Notes under the pieces: model-generated
Database searches by the model: none
The model's input: only the letters and a program-made list of their open reading frames with translations
What the model was told of the DNA's origin: nothing
In this document: positions 23,562-34,881 of the stretch, in pieces
Position numbering within the stretch: position 1 is the stretch's first letter
How the letters are laid out: each line of letters opens with the position of its first letter
Assembly: GCA_001414485.1 (NCBI GenBank)
Contig: LLEY01000073.1
Coordinates: forward strand, 231,355-295,354
Direction: 5' to 3'
From: Calycina herbarum
Taxonomy: Eukaryota > Ascomycota > Leotiomycetes > Helotiales > Pezizellaceae
Length of the DNA stretch: 64,000 nt
Translations under genes and position numbers: made by a program

Positions 23562-25874
23562 CTATAACCTTGACTCTCGCGGTTTGCATTCCGCATCCTC
23601 AACCAAACAACTCCCATTGTCCCGCTGCGTACTCTGCGGAACATCAAGCGCAGGATTCTGTTCGAAAAACCCACTAGGTTTCAAACTAACAGTCATAGTA
23701 TCACAAGGCATAACAGGATAATCCTCCGTCCTCGGATTATGCGTCAAACTAATACTATGCCAGACGACAATATCCGTATCCTCCGTCCTATCCCTTCGTC
23801 CAGCCCAAGAACTGAGGTCGCTAGTATGGTTGGGATGGGATTGGTACGTATAATCACCCGCAGCAAAAAGCTCATTATCTCGATGTTTCGTCACCCAGAA
23901 AGGATGGAATGCGTATTTTGCTCTTCTACCGTGCCAGGAATTGGGGTGCGCGAGGAGCATTTGTTTTGCGGGGCTGTGGATTGCGTAGGCTACGGGTTTA
24001 CCTGAGGATTTGTTGATACTGGAGGGGTTGATGATTTTATGTACTCGGTTTGGTGTAGAATCTGAAGAATTGGAAGTTGAAAGGATCCGGTTTTGAGTTA
24101 CGTATCCCACGCCATATGGGTTCTTGTCGTCCCACGGCATGGGAACTGAGTCTTCTTCAAGAAAAGTGTTGTTGTCGCCGTCGATACAGGGGTCTATTCG
24201 GAGACTGAAGACGTGTTGGTGGAAGGGAGCTAGGACCCCTTCGTTGACTTTTGTCCCGAATGGAACTGTGACTCCTTTATCGATGGGAGCTGTCGAAAGG
24301 ATACCGGTTGCTTGGATTTTGTAGTGTAGTCCGGCTGCTTGGTCCAAGTGCCACATGAATACATACTCGTAGTTTCCAACAGTGATGATGGTTTGCAGAA
24401 CCAGAACCCGGGAACGGACGATTGAAACTGCTCCTGTTCTGGTGTTGGTGTGTTTCCATCCGATGCCATCGTCAATCTCGTGCATGCAGATTGCATTTGG
24501 TTTCTCTACGGGATTTCCTTGAGAATTCGTAATGACAAAGGAGAAGTACTGGAGGAAATTGTTAGCTAGAATTTCACATTAGAATGGGTTGTATTTACCT
24601 TGATAACACCGAGACAATCGCAACCAAGAGCCAAATTATTAGCAGCTACACCTGCCCCAATATCCCCCACATCAAAAACACTCTTTCTCGAATATGGCAT
24701 CCTAGGGTCCCCATACGGTACGAACATCTCACTCAAACTCAATCGATGGAATAGCTCGCGACCATCATATGTCACATCATACAAAACCATTCCCTCCCTC
24801 CAATTGAAGCCCAAACGGAATCTCCATTTCTGCCATTTGATCAAGTAGCCATCAATGCTGAAAGAGACACCTTGAGGTTGCTGAATGATCAATGGCTTGA
24901 GATCAGTACGTGCTGGTTGCGATTGGAGTTCATGATGATATTCCTTTGCTGGGTGAGGTTGGTAGACTGCATCAGGCTTCGATTCTGAATCCGAGCCGGT
25001 GGGTAAACGTATTATATCGATTACTTTTTTTGCTGTCATATCTATGATGGGAGAGAAGGGAAGGGGATTATCGTAGTGATTTGAACCGGGATGTCCTCCT
25101 TCAGCGAAAAGATAACACTGCCTTATGTTAGCAAAGTGCCATGAGTTTCACGAGAGAAAGACTTCTACCTGGACGTAGCGAGCATGATGATTGTCAGTAT
25201 CCCTCCCATATGGCCTGTGGAGTTTAGAGTCAGATTCAATTCTCTGGGAATAGCGATTGAGAAGGCAAACACTACGGAAAAACAGATAATGTACTACCCG
25301 GAGGTAATGGACGGAGAAGAAGAACAGAAAGAATAGCAACATGGAACTTCTCGCCAAAGAACATTCTTCCCTCCCAAACTCCTTGACCACAAACCCAAAC
25401 CCACCCCCTCCAGAAACGAAAAGAAAGCACTCACCAAGTATCACAAACAACCTTCATATTGTCCGGAAGCTTGAATCGTCTTACAGCCTCTTGCACAGCC
25501 CCATCAGCTAAACAAACATCCCTCATCTCCAAAATTTCATCCACATCCGCCTGTGCATGGAACTGCCCCTCCATCCTCTTAACCTGCTCCACAACACCCT
25601 CATCTAGATTAATTGTTGCATGGAATAAATCCGAAGTCCCTCTCAAATAATACAGCACTTCTGCTCTTCTTTTCAAACCTGGACCTGAACTTTGCGTACC
25701 CTTTCGTTCGGCCTGGAGAAATGGCCTGAGTTGGACTTTAGGTGGTTCGAGGACAGATATCAATTTGAAATGGAGACTTTGATTAGATGACTTTGCTTTG
25801 ACGAGCGATGAGATGCGGAGGATTTCGGGAGCGGTCAGGGGGTCGAGGGGGTGCTTCTGAGGATGGGACGCCAT
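23562..25874 (-). CDS. Copper (TPQ-dependent) amine oxidase, with PTS1-like C-terminus
   Basis: Four exons: 25874-25435, 25214-25169, 25117-24599 and 24548-23562; 663 aa, normal for the family. The topaquinone precursor Tyr lies in VGNYEY (about residue 395). Copper ligands are in HQH (about 445-447), with the third His expected downstream in the PVMPCDTMTVSLKP region. The catalytic segment is VFDVGDIGAG. The N-terminal part has DPLTAPEI and VVCDTWPYGRD. The enzyme oxidises primary amines to aldehyde, ammonia and H2O2. The protein ends ESRL; SRL fits a peroxisomal PTS1, and yeast homologues are peroxisomal. The first intron (220 bp) is longer than its neighbours. It sits about 1 kb from the monooxygenase on the same strand and may belong to the same metabolic locus. 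Confidence 0.93.
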
Positions 25875-26198
25875 TCTGGGGTTGGTTGTTGTTTGTGACT
25901 TGTGGCGAACTTGGTACGGAGCCTACCTATGAATGATTAGGAAAACGATTGCTCCACTACAACACAAATAATCAAAGAACGCTCCTTCTTTTCAGCAGAA
26001 ACCAGGAGTCCGAGGTGATTCACTTTTATATGCAAGCTTCGTTGTCTGTCCCAGGTAAAAAGATAAGGAGATCACGTGTCGCTGCTCCGATTGGAAATCC
26101 CACCTTCGAACTAGCAAGTGCAAGTGGCAAGGGAAAAGAGCCCCTATTGTGGAAAGATTCTCTAATATCAGACTATACTGTTCCAAAACCCCAAAGAT
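25875..26198. other. Intergenic, amine oxidase promoter / UTP8-like 3' side
   Basis: 324 bp with no gene. It should hold the amine oxidase promoter and the 3' UTR of the UTP8-like gene. Confidence 0.5.
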
Positions 26199-29061
26199 TC
26201 AAATAACAATCCTCTCAAGCGAGTACTTAGGAACCTTCTGACTCTTAAGATTCCCAATATCTCTCGACGTTCTCACACAAATCTCCCCACCAGCACCAAT
26301 CCTAAGCCTCGAGACCATTTGTTCCGCCTTCAATCCCAACGGTAAGAGTCGCTGTTCAGGATCCGCCGACTCGAGGGTAATCGGCTTATGTTTTTTGTGG
26401 GCGGCCGTTTCTTTTCCGCCCTTTGGCTCCTTGGGAAGGGCGTTTTGAACGGCCTGTCCATAACGAACCATTTCTGATATTATCCCTTTCAAATATGTTG
26501 CTTCCTCAAGGGCTTCCAGGGCAGCACTAACTTCAAGTTTCAAGCCCGACACCAGTTCTTGAGCATCAAAGGGATCGCCATTGACCAATCTCGTGTCTCC
26601 CGATAACCAACCACCAGCACCCACGGCATCAATGCAGTTACAGAGCAAGCTTGATATGAGGATGATGGCATTTTCGGGGCCAACGTTTTCATCATTAATG
26701 TCCGTTTCCGACGGATCGAAATCAAGATGTCTCGAAGTCCAGGAACCTCTTGCAAGCTGCATCCGGAGTAAAACCATAACAGAGACAACATCTTGACTTG
26801 ATAGTTGTGACTGAAGTGCCTGTACGATAGAATTCGTTGGGCAGCTGTACAGTTTAGAAAGAGCCGCGCTAATAGCCTGTTGTCGTATTCCAGCCCCAGG
26901 CCCAAGTTGGTATTCAGCAAAATCCAAATCGCGTTGAGCTTCCTGTTCTAACTGATCAAGCTGGTCTTCAATAGTACCCTCAGCGTCCCCTGAATCATCC
27001 CCATTTGTGAGTAGCAGCTGCTTTGTGTGGTCATTGCCTCCACGTATTTCGAGACTTTCCATTACTGAAAATAGCGCACAAACGAGTTCATCCGCGTTCA
27101 AGTAGTTGTTTGTGATGAGTGCCAGTAGAAACTCCATGTCTGGGTTGAATTCGGCAATTGCATTTACCAAATCGCCTGGTGAAATTGTCATTTTCAAGGC
27201 AGCTTGAATGTTCGTTACAGTCATACAACCCGTCGTTATGAGCCACATAAATGATTTGGGGGCGTAGAATGAGACGGTAAGCTGACGTTTGCCCGAATCC
27301 AACTCGATGAATGAAAATATTTTGCTCAAAGCGTATAGAATCCACCGCCTGTCGGTTGCGTGCGCTTTTCTTTTCACGGCTTCATCGACTGCCTGGTTTT
27401 CAGTCGTTGGTAGAGAGTCGCGGGTTTTCTTCATTTTGGGGCCAAGGATCGAAATCATAAGCTCGTCAAACCTGTCAATATCCCCACTCGCAAAAGTTTT
27501 CTCCAGAGTTTGCGTTCGATTGGTCCAGGCCGCATCGGATGCATTTACAGTTAGAGAGGCGGGCTGGTATGCTGACATAGTTGCGGAGTCGAGCTTTGCG
27601 ACATTGGAATTGCCAATTTTGGATCGTTGTTGGTCTGGAATAGAGCATCCAATCGAGTCTATAAGAAGACCTGCCGCGCGAGCCCTTCCTTTGCGATCAT
27701 GCTGCCCTTCGATTTGTATGCCGACGAGGTTGCTATCAACAATTGCAACTGCTGCTCCAAGTTTGGGAAAGTAGGCTTTGAGAGAATGGGTACCCGCTGA
27801 TATAGCCTTGCTATCAGATTTGCTTTCTCGTTTGCGTTTGAGCGACTCTCGATCACTAGAAACACCGACATCAACGGTTGCCAGTATTGACTGGTATTTC
27901 GGATTGATGACATTGAGAGCATCTTCGGACGACAGGAGGATGGACGTGTTGGATAGTCGTAAGAATGACTTTGCAGTGCTAGTTGATAGGGTGGATTGTT
28001 CTTTTGGCCCTGTTTCAGTTAGGTCGAATGTGGTCAGGGTATTGTTTTGTAGCTGCATTAATGTTCCTGCCGAGACCTGTATGCTAAAGGTTGCCGTTCC
28101 TTGGGAGAATACATTTGAAGTGGATGGAAAAGCGGCAAACAGTAGAGGGTGAACTGAGTGCTGTAATCCGATGGCATGGGTGGATGACCTTCTTGGTAGA
28201 GCGACAATATGTATCCTTCTTGTGAAGGGAGTCGCAGTGGTCTTGGAGATCAGCACCAACATATCTGGGTTGAAGGCATCCTCGGAAATCTCTTGTGGGA
28301 AAATTGCGAAAACATCCGGTCGACCTCTGAAGATCCCCTGGCCTACCGCGTGTGCATTTGTCAAGTGCGCATACTCGATCTCGGCTTGGATATGTTGTCC
28401 TGCATCCTGGGTGAGGATAGCGGAAGGCGGAGAAATCCATTTTTCTTGCAGAGTTTCCCCATCCAAACAATGTATTTCCCCATCCTTTTTTACCGCCAAC
28501 AAGTCCACGGCACCTGTGAGTGCCTCAGCTCCCAATGTCGCGGCGGTCGTACTCAAGAAAACAATTGGATTTCCGGCTTTCTGGACAAGGTGAGAGGTGG
28601 TGGTAGATGTGGTGGTCGACGGTCCTTCGATCACATCTCTAAACACAGTGACTTGCGCCTGTGTCCCCGAAGTCGCTGCATACGTCCGTCGTTCGGCATG
28701 CGTTTTCGAGATTCGAGTTCTCAAGGAACATGGAGCGCAGGTAAAAGATGATTGTGGAGGAAGCGCATACGATGTAATAAGTTTAGAAGAAGAAATCTGG
28801 GGAAAAGGTTAGTTTTGTAATTCTCTAATCGCTAACAAGAGACCAAGACCCGAAGGAACAAGACTCCAATCTTACATCGTATAGGTTGACCCCCTCGCCA
28901 TCAATCCCAATTGCCAATTCAGACCTCTTTCTTTTTTTTGCGCCAGCTCCTACAGCCCCGCCAAAAACTTCTCCCACCACATAACGCCCATTCTTAACGT
29001 CAATGGGTTTCGGCAAAGATGCCACCACATACGGCTTCTGCAGTGAGAATTTGGACGGCAT
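26199..29061 (-). CDS. UTP8-like small-subunit processome protein
   Basis: Two exons: 29061-28876 and 28796-26199, intron 79 bp (GTAAGA..CCCAG); 927 aa. The N-terminus reads MPSKFSLQKPYVVASLPKP, then a basic KKRKRSELA and GIDGEGVNLYD/ISSSKLITSYALPPQ, which resembles the start of fungal Utp8 beta-propeller proteins. The middle is rich in beta-strand-like repeats and the C-terminal half is helical. A basic cluster (KRKRESKSD) is a likely nuclear signal. Utp8 belongs to the t-UTP/UtpA complex that binds the 5' external spacer of pre-rRNA in the nucleolus; in yeast it is also linked to tRNA export. I identify it from overall resemblance, not a catalytic motif. The gene is head-to-head with the ELG1-like gene. 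Confidence 0.78.
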
Positions 29062-29471
29062 GGTGGAATGTGTTCTGCCGTGGGGGTTGTCCTGTGGTGC
29101 AGCTCTTGGTGGAGTTGTGAAGCGGTCTGCTTTTGCTATCAAAAAATATTTTTGGCCATCACTGAATTACAGGGGTCGTGATCGCGTTAGCTACGGGAGC
29201 TCTTGAGCAGCGTGGTGCAAAAGCCCACCGTAGTGTGGCTGGTGCTTTGCAAAAAGTTAAAGTGCTTTGGGCTCTTCTACGCGTCAGTCAGTCGCGACTT
29301 CCTCAATTCACTCCATTTTACCTTACACTCCCATCGCACCTTCCACCACCCTCAAAATATAGATCTACGCTGTCACAGTACCCCCTCATCCACCCCCACC
29401 AACATCGTTCTTTCCCCAATGCATTTACCTGCATCCAACAGCTTCTAAGACGCGTGAATCTCGCGTGTCCT
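29062..29471. promoter_or_regulatory. Shared promoter, UTP8-like / ELG1-like genes
   Basis: 410 bp separate the two start codons. A pyrimidine- and CACC-rich stretch (about 29300-29400) precedes the plus-strand start, as often seen in fungal 5' leaders. No factor site is assigned. Confidence 0.6.
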
Positions 29472-32400
29472 ATGGCAGCTCTGGCCATGACGTTGGGGGA
29501 GATCAACGAGGGCCCAAAGAAGGTCTTCCCCCTTTTCCAGAGACCCTTGAGTAAGATTCTGTGTCTTCTTTAGAGGGGTTCTTGTGCTAATTGACCCAGC
29601 AAAAACAGCAATCCCAGCTCCTCGTCAAGGCGATAATAAGATCCTCCCCAAAGCTCCGAACCCCGCGAATAAGAGTGGCAGTAAAAAGAAGCCTACTGCG
29701 GGGAGGAAGTCTAAGCAGGATTCGAAGAAGGAGGATATCGACTTGCCAATAAATGAGGAGAATGGGAACGTGCGATCTGAACTTCTGGCGATTGATCCGA
29801 ACGATGGAAGGAGAAAGAGAAGGAAAACAGCTTCACCAATTAGCAAGGCGCATGCAGATGATCCCGAGGACGATGATATAGGAATGGTCGCAGCACCTCC
29901 GAAGCAATCTCGGCGTGGCAGAACGAAAGTAAATGTGGCAAAAGACGAAGGTTCTTCCACTGGAGCTTTTGAAATACAAGTTGGAGAATCAAGTACGAAG
30001 GAGGAACAGCCCGTGGCAATCTCTGTCATGACATCAAAAACGAAAGACGCGGTGCTTGGCGAATTACCCGAAATCCCCCACGTCACGACCGATTCCCAAG
30101 ATACCCCTTGTGCAAACGGCACTCCTGGACTGAATAATGACTCTAGGGGTACAGAGGTCAATTGGGCTCTGAAGCTAATTGTGCCTGGTAATGCTAGCGA
30201 AGGAAACAAACCAAAGAAAACACTACGATTGAACCCGAAAACGGGGACCATTGGATCTCCTCCACCGAAGAAAGCGGTACCTGTGAAGAATACTGGAAGG
30301 AAGTCCACCTCAAAGTCAAAAATTGTCACAATCCGCTATGGGGAAGGCCAAAAGCTACCATCGGAAATTTGTCAGAAGATAGAGGATATATTAAATAGCC
30401 CCAAAACAGCTCCACCGGTTTCCCCAAAGCCACCCGAAAACCAGCAGAAAACTGCTACTAAGGCAAATACGAAGGCAGATAAACCCCCTTCGACAGACCC
30501 CCCGAAACCAGTACACCCATTATTCACAGGTAAAGCTGGGAAACCGCCGGCTACAAACGTGGCACCAGCAAAAAACCCACCACAACCACCACAACCACCT
30601 CAACCACCTCAACCCAGAATTAGCCCCAAAAAGGCCACGGTGACGAGGGGTCGTGTTAAATCGCAATTGTACGAAAGGCCTCCATCTCCAGCTAAGCCAA
30701 GTGCACCAAGGTTCTCTGGGTTTGGAAATCCTACGGGAATATTAAAATTCCCTGGGGCTGTAGAACCTGCTTGGCCCTGGAAAGGAACTAGTCATGTCCG
30801 GGGAAGCACTGGAAATTCTGTATCTGCAATCGAGGATACCCCTCTGTCTCTCGGGGCAAGGACTAAAAGGGCCAAATACCAGGCTGTCGAAGTGTTGGTC
30901 ACCGAGGACATCATTGCTCGATTAGCAGACAGCTTGAATGTTGAGCACATAGCAAGAGGAATACGGGAGATCAACCCTGATGAGTTCCCTTCGGTTCCAA
31001 ATTGCCTCCGGATTCCGAATAAGCATTATGAAGGAGGAAGCACACTTCAGCAGCGTTCACTAAAAGGACTAAGGACAAAAATTCCCCTCATCAAATCAAC
31101 ACCAGGAAGCTCGGAAGATGACGAGCCCCAACGAGTACCTCAACGAGTAGATCCAACGCAGAAACCGGTCCATCCAGCAATATCACAGGTCTACAATTCC
31201 ATTCCGACTTCGCTATCTGCATTTGATCAGGGCATTTGTGAAACTCAATCATGGGTACAAAAGCATGCCCCGAAATGTGCCTCGGAAGTGCTACAACATG
31301 GCCGCGAAGCAATGATATTGAAAGAATGGCTGGAGAACCTGACAGTGAAAGCTGTAGAAACAGGAATGTCGGAGGCAAATTCTAAAACAGGAACGGTGCC
31401 TAACCCCGATGGCAACGGAAAACGGAAAAGGAAGTCTAAAAAGCATGATAGCTTTGTCGTTTCTAGTGACGAAGAGTATGACCTGGATGAGATTACAGAA
31501 CCGGAGGATGACATATCAGGATTTGGGGGTTCCTCTAACGCGAAGAAGACCATCGTGAGGCCCGCAAAGGACGGGAAGAAGCTCCCAAATGCTGTTGTCC
31601 TAAGTGGCCCTCATGGCTGTGGGAAAACTGCTGCCGTTTATGCTGTTGCAAAGGAACTTGAATTTGAGGTTTTTGAGATCAATTCCAGCAGCCGGCGCAG
31701 CGGGAAGGATATTTTGGAAAAGGTTGGCGATATGAGTCGGAATCACTTGGTTCAACAATCTCACAATCCGACTTCGATCGATGAAGAAAACCTCCGCATC
31801 GACGAAGCCTTGGCTAAAGATATTCAGAGTGGACGACAAGGAACCATGAACTCTTTTTTCAAAATAAAAGAACCCACGATACCGAAAACGAAAAAACCGA
31901 AGCCCACCGCAGACACCAAAAAAGTAGCCGGAATCAAGAAGGCTGAATTACCTACAAAGCCTCCTACGCAGCAGAAAAAGCAATCCTTGATCCTCATCGA
32001 AGAGGCCGATATCATTTATGATGAAGATAAACTGTTCTGGTCCACCATTCTCACACTTGTTGCTCAATCCAAACGTCCAGTAATCATCACGTGCAATAAC
32101 GAAGCCGTGCTACCGATGCAGGCATTAATGTTGCACGCAATCATTCGGTTTACCCCACCCCCAGTCGACCTCGCAGTTGATTATATGTTGTTGGTAGCTG
32201 CTTGTGAGGGCCATGTTGTAAAGCGCGACGCTGTGAGTGTGTTATACGAAACCCGAGGCTGCGATCTCCGAGGTTCTTTGATGGAGTTGAATTTTTGGTG
32301 TCAATTTGCCATTGGTGATGTCAAGAGTGGTTTGGAGTGGTCGTATCCTCGTTGGCCTGTAGGTAGTGACGTGGATCAGAACGGCGAGAAGATTCGCGTT

Positions 32401-33535
32401 ATCAGCGAAGGGACATATCAGACTGGTATGGGTTGGCTCAGCCAAGACGTACTGGAAAGTCACTCCCATTATCTTGACATTGAAGAGGAAATGCTTCATG
32501 AGGCTTGGGATGGTTGGAAACTCGATGCCGGCGACTGGCAAAAGTCAATCAAAATTGTCTCTTGGGCTACCAAGATGAAAAATGCATCGTCTTGTCGAAA
32601 GGATGACATTGCCGCTCTTGCTATGTATGCAGACTTTGCAGAGGCAATGAGCGTTGCTGATATTTGTTCTGGTGGCGCTTTTGGAGAAGACAACCAGGTA
32701 TGCATGCTTCCTTCTGTTCAGTTTTTTTTCGTGCTAACATCTCTAGATCCTCATCAATATTGACCAGCCAGTTTTATCTAATAAGGCCCGGGAAGATTAT
32801 ACCCTCGCCCATCCAATTATTGAGGCCTTACCCAAGGTCGACTTTGGTTCGATGACAAAAAGTGTTTCTCTATGTATGAAATCCCGAGCGCGGAAAATCC
32901 TCCAAGAAGACCAACACATCCACCACGGCTTCGAAGTACCCAAGGAACTCTCCTCGCCTTCTGAAGGAGAAATAATTTCCCTCGTCACCAAACAAATATC
33001 CACCCCTGAACCACGTATCCGCCGTCTTGATTTTGCACTAGCCTTCGACCCCATCTCGGAACCAGATAAAGCTTACGTATGGTCCTCTAACAGTGTAGAA
33101 GCCTCGTCTTTCGACCGCACTATTACGATGATCGCTACGGACTTGGCGCCGTATGTTAGATCTATTGTTGCTTGTAATGCGAAGTTGCAGCAGGAGCGTG
33201 CGAAGCTGAGTAATCTTTTGAGTGAAGGGGGACAGCGGGGGAAGAGGATGAGGACTACTAGGGCTGCTATGAGTGCTTTGGAGGGGGGTGCGAGGGGGTC
33301 GACGAGGAAGGAGAGGTATTTTGGGGATAAGCTTAATAAAGTTTTTGTGCTGAATACGGGAATGGAAAGTTGGCTTGATGCGGCACTCGAGGAGGAGAAG
33401 GCGGCTAGGAAGGCACTTGGACCTGCGGATGAAGGCGAAAATGGGGGGTATGGAATTGAGGATGATGGAGCAGCGAAACGGGTGGCTTCTCTTTGTGGCA
33501 GTGATGATAGAGATGAGTTGGGGGATGGTGTCTAG
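29472..33535 (+). CDS. ELG1/ATAD5-like alternative clamp-loader large subunit
   Basis: Three exons: 29472-29550, 29600-32697 and 32747-33535; 1321 aa. Exon 1 encodes MAALAMTLGEIN..KVFPLFQRPL, an N-terminal motif resembling a PCNA-interacting segment. A long, basic, Pro/Lys-rich disordered region follows (including a PPQPPQPPQP repeat). The AAA+ core has Walker A GPHGCGKT (about 695) and Walker B-like LILIEEAD (about 820). A C-terminal RFC-type helical region ends with acidic residues. Elg1/ATAD5 with Rfc2-5 unloads PCNA after replication and limits genome instability. The length, disordered N-terminus and EINSSSRRSGKDI after Walker A fit this subfamily better than Rfc1 or Rad24. The start at 29472 is chosen because exon 1 then splices in phase; Met at 29487 is an alternative. 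Confidence 0.88.
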
Positions 33536-34136
33536 GAGTCAAAACATCGTGCATAGCAGGAGCATATTGGAGGAGTACTGTGGGGGCATCATTCTCATAT
33601 TACATGGCTGTTTTGCATGGGGTATTGGCGTAGAGCTTAGAGCTTAGAGAGGGAGCATTTGCATTTATGGCGACTGGGTAGAGTAGCTTGATAGGTTATA
33701 GCAATACATTTGGATGGTTGACCCAAAAATGGAAATCGGTTCTATGCCTTTTTTTCCTTGTTGATTATGTGATGGGTTTTGGGTTGTTGGGAGAGTTGTT
33801 GTTTATACAGGTCCACCTGTTTGCGATGAATAATAAGAGCGAATGTTAAATACTTTAGCTTGGGACAATGTAAAAGATAGTGGAATATATGCCGAAATCA
33901 ATTGACTCAATTCAATTCTTTGGTTAAATGTAGAACGGGCAGAAATTCGGTTTGTAATTTAATCTTTTTAAAACAATTGAAATAAATGAGTGATGAGAGG
34001 GTAATAAAGTCTTTTGGTGGAAAATTGGTGATACATAAGTTATAACAATTCTAAAATGTTTCATGTTTTTAGAAGAATCACCCAGGAGCTACAAAGCAGT
34101 TGAACTTGGAGGGTGGTTGGAGTTGGAGTGTGGAGT

Positions 34137-34231
34137 TAGATAGTAGTACTGTCCAAAAGCCCAAGCTAGGTAGTAGTACTGTTCAAATGCTCAAGTTAGG
34201 AGGTAATATTACTATCTAAAAATCCAAACTC
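34137..34231. repeat. 30-bp tandem repeat, about 3 copies
   Basis: Two close copies begin TAGATAGTAGTACTG and TAGGTAGTAGTACTG at 34137 and 34167. A third, diverged copy starts TAGGAGGTAATATTA at 34197. Confidence 0.75.
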
Positions 34232-34446
34232 ACAAGTTGCGAGGGGAAAAATATGGAATGAGAAATCCAGGTAAAGAAGGAGGGAGAGGTAAAACCATTT
34301 CCCAAAATCCCTATTGAGTATTAGAAGCTGAGCTACCACAACTACCACGGCGATGTGCAACAAAATATGCATGGGCTGAAAGAGGTGTGGTGCTTGGTTG
34401 GCTCGCGATGGTACCAGGTGCGAACCTTTCTGGAGGAGGAGCTAGC

Positions 34447-34679
34447 TCCCGGTGGACAGACTAAGTAGCAGCATGACTTTATTCTACGAGAACAAGCAAC
34501 GTCAATAACTTGACGCAAATAAGTTAAAAAACTTCAGCACTCAGTTTCAGAGTAAACTAGCATTTTACCCATCTACTGATATTTTTGTTGTATTTTTACA
34601 ATTAGTTGTTACTAAGTTATACGTCGCGGGGTTAGCAGGATCGCTAAATTGTGGTGCCAACTTTTCTGTCCACCGGGAG
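34447..34679. mobile_element. Putative MITE with 15-bp perfect terminal inverted repeats
   Basis: CTCCCGGTGGACAGA at 34447-34461 is the exact reverse complement of 34665-34679, enclosing an AT-rich, non-coding interior; total 233 bp. Both flanks carry GGAGGAGGA-like sequence, but no clean target-site duplication is visible. The TIR differs from the 15.2-kb element, so this is a separate family. Confidence 0.6.
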
Positions 34680-34881
34680 GAGGAGGATCATCGTTCATAC
34701 ATGAACACATAATCGATATGTCATTGAATAACAATTTGCTAAAGAATCAATTGGCCGAACATTACGTTCACCTCACAAGCCAAGCTTCCCGGATATCCGA
34801 ATTCCCGAATTATCACAACCACAACCTGGACGCCAAACACCACCTCCGACCAACGGCTTCTCAACACCATACCCGAGGTAC

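Larger units (their letters stand above)
33536..34881. other. 1.3-kb intergenic region with repeats and a TIR element
   Basis: No gene supported. Contents: a tip-like sequence of the 15.2-kb MITE family near 33.83 kb, a 30-bp tandem repeat at 34137-34231 and an inverted-repeat element at 34447-34679. The rest is AT-rich. Confidence 0.55.

Noticed and set aside
29625..30329. 234-aa antisense ORF under the ELG1-like gene
   Set aside because: Shadow of the Lys/Pro-rich coding strand, without its own domain.
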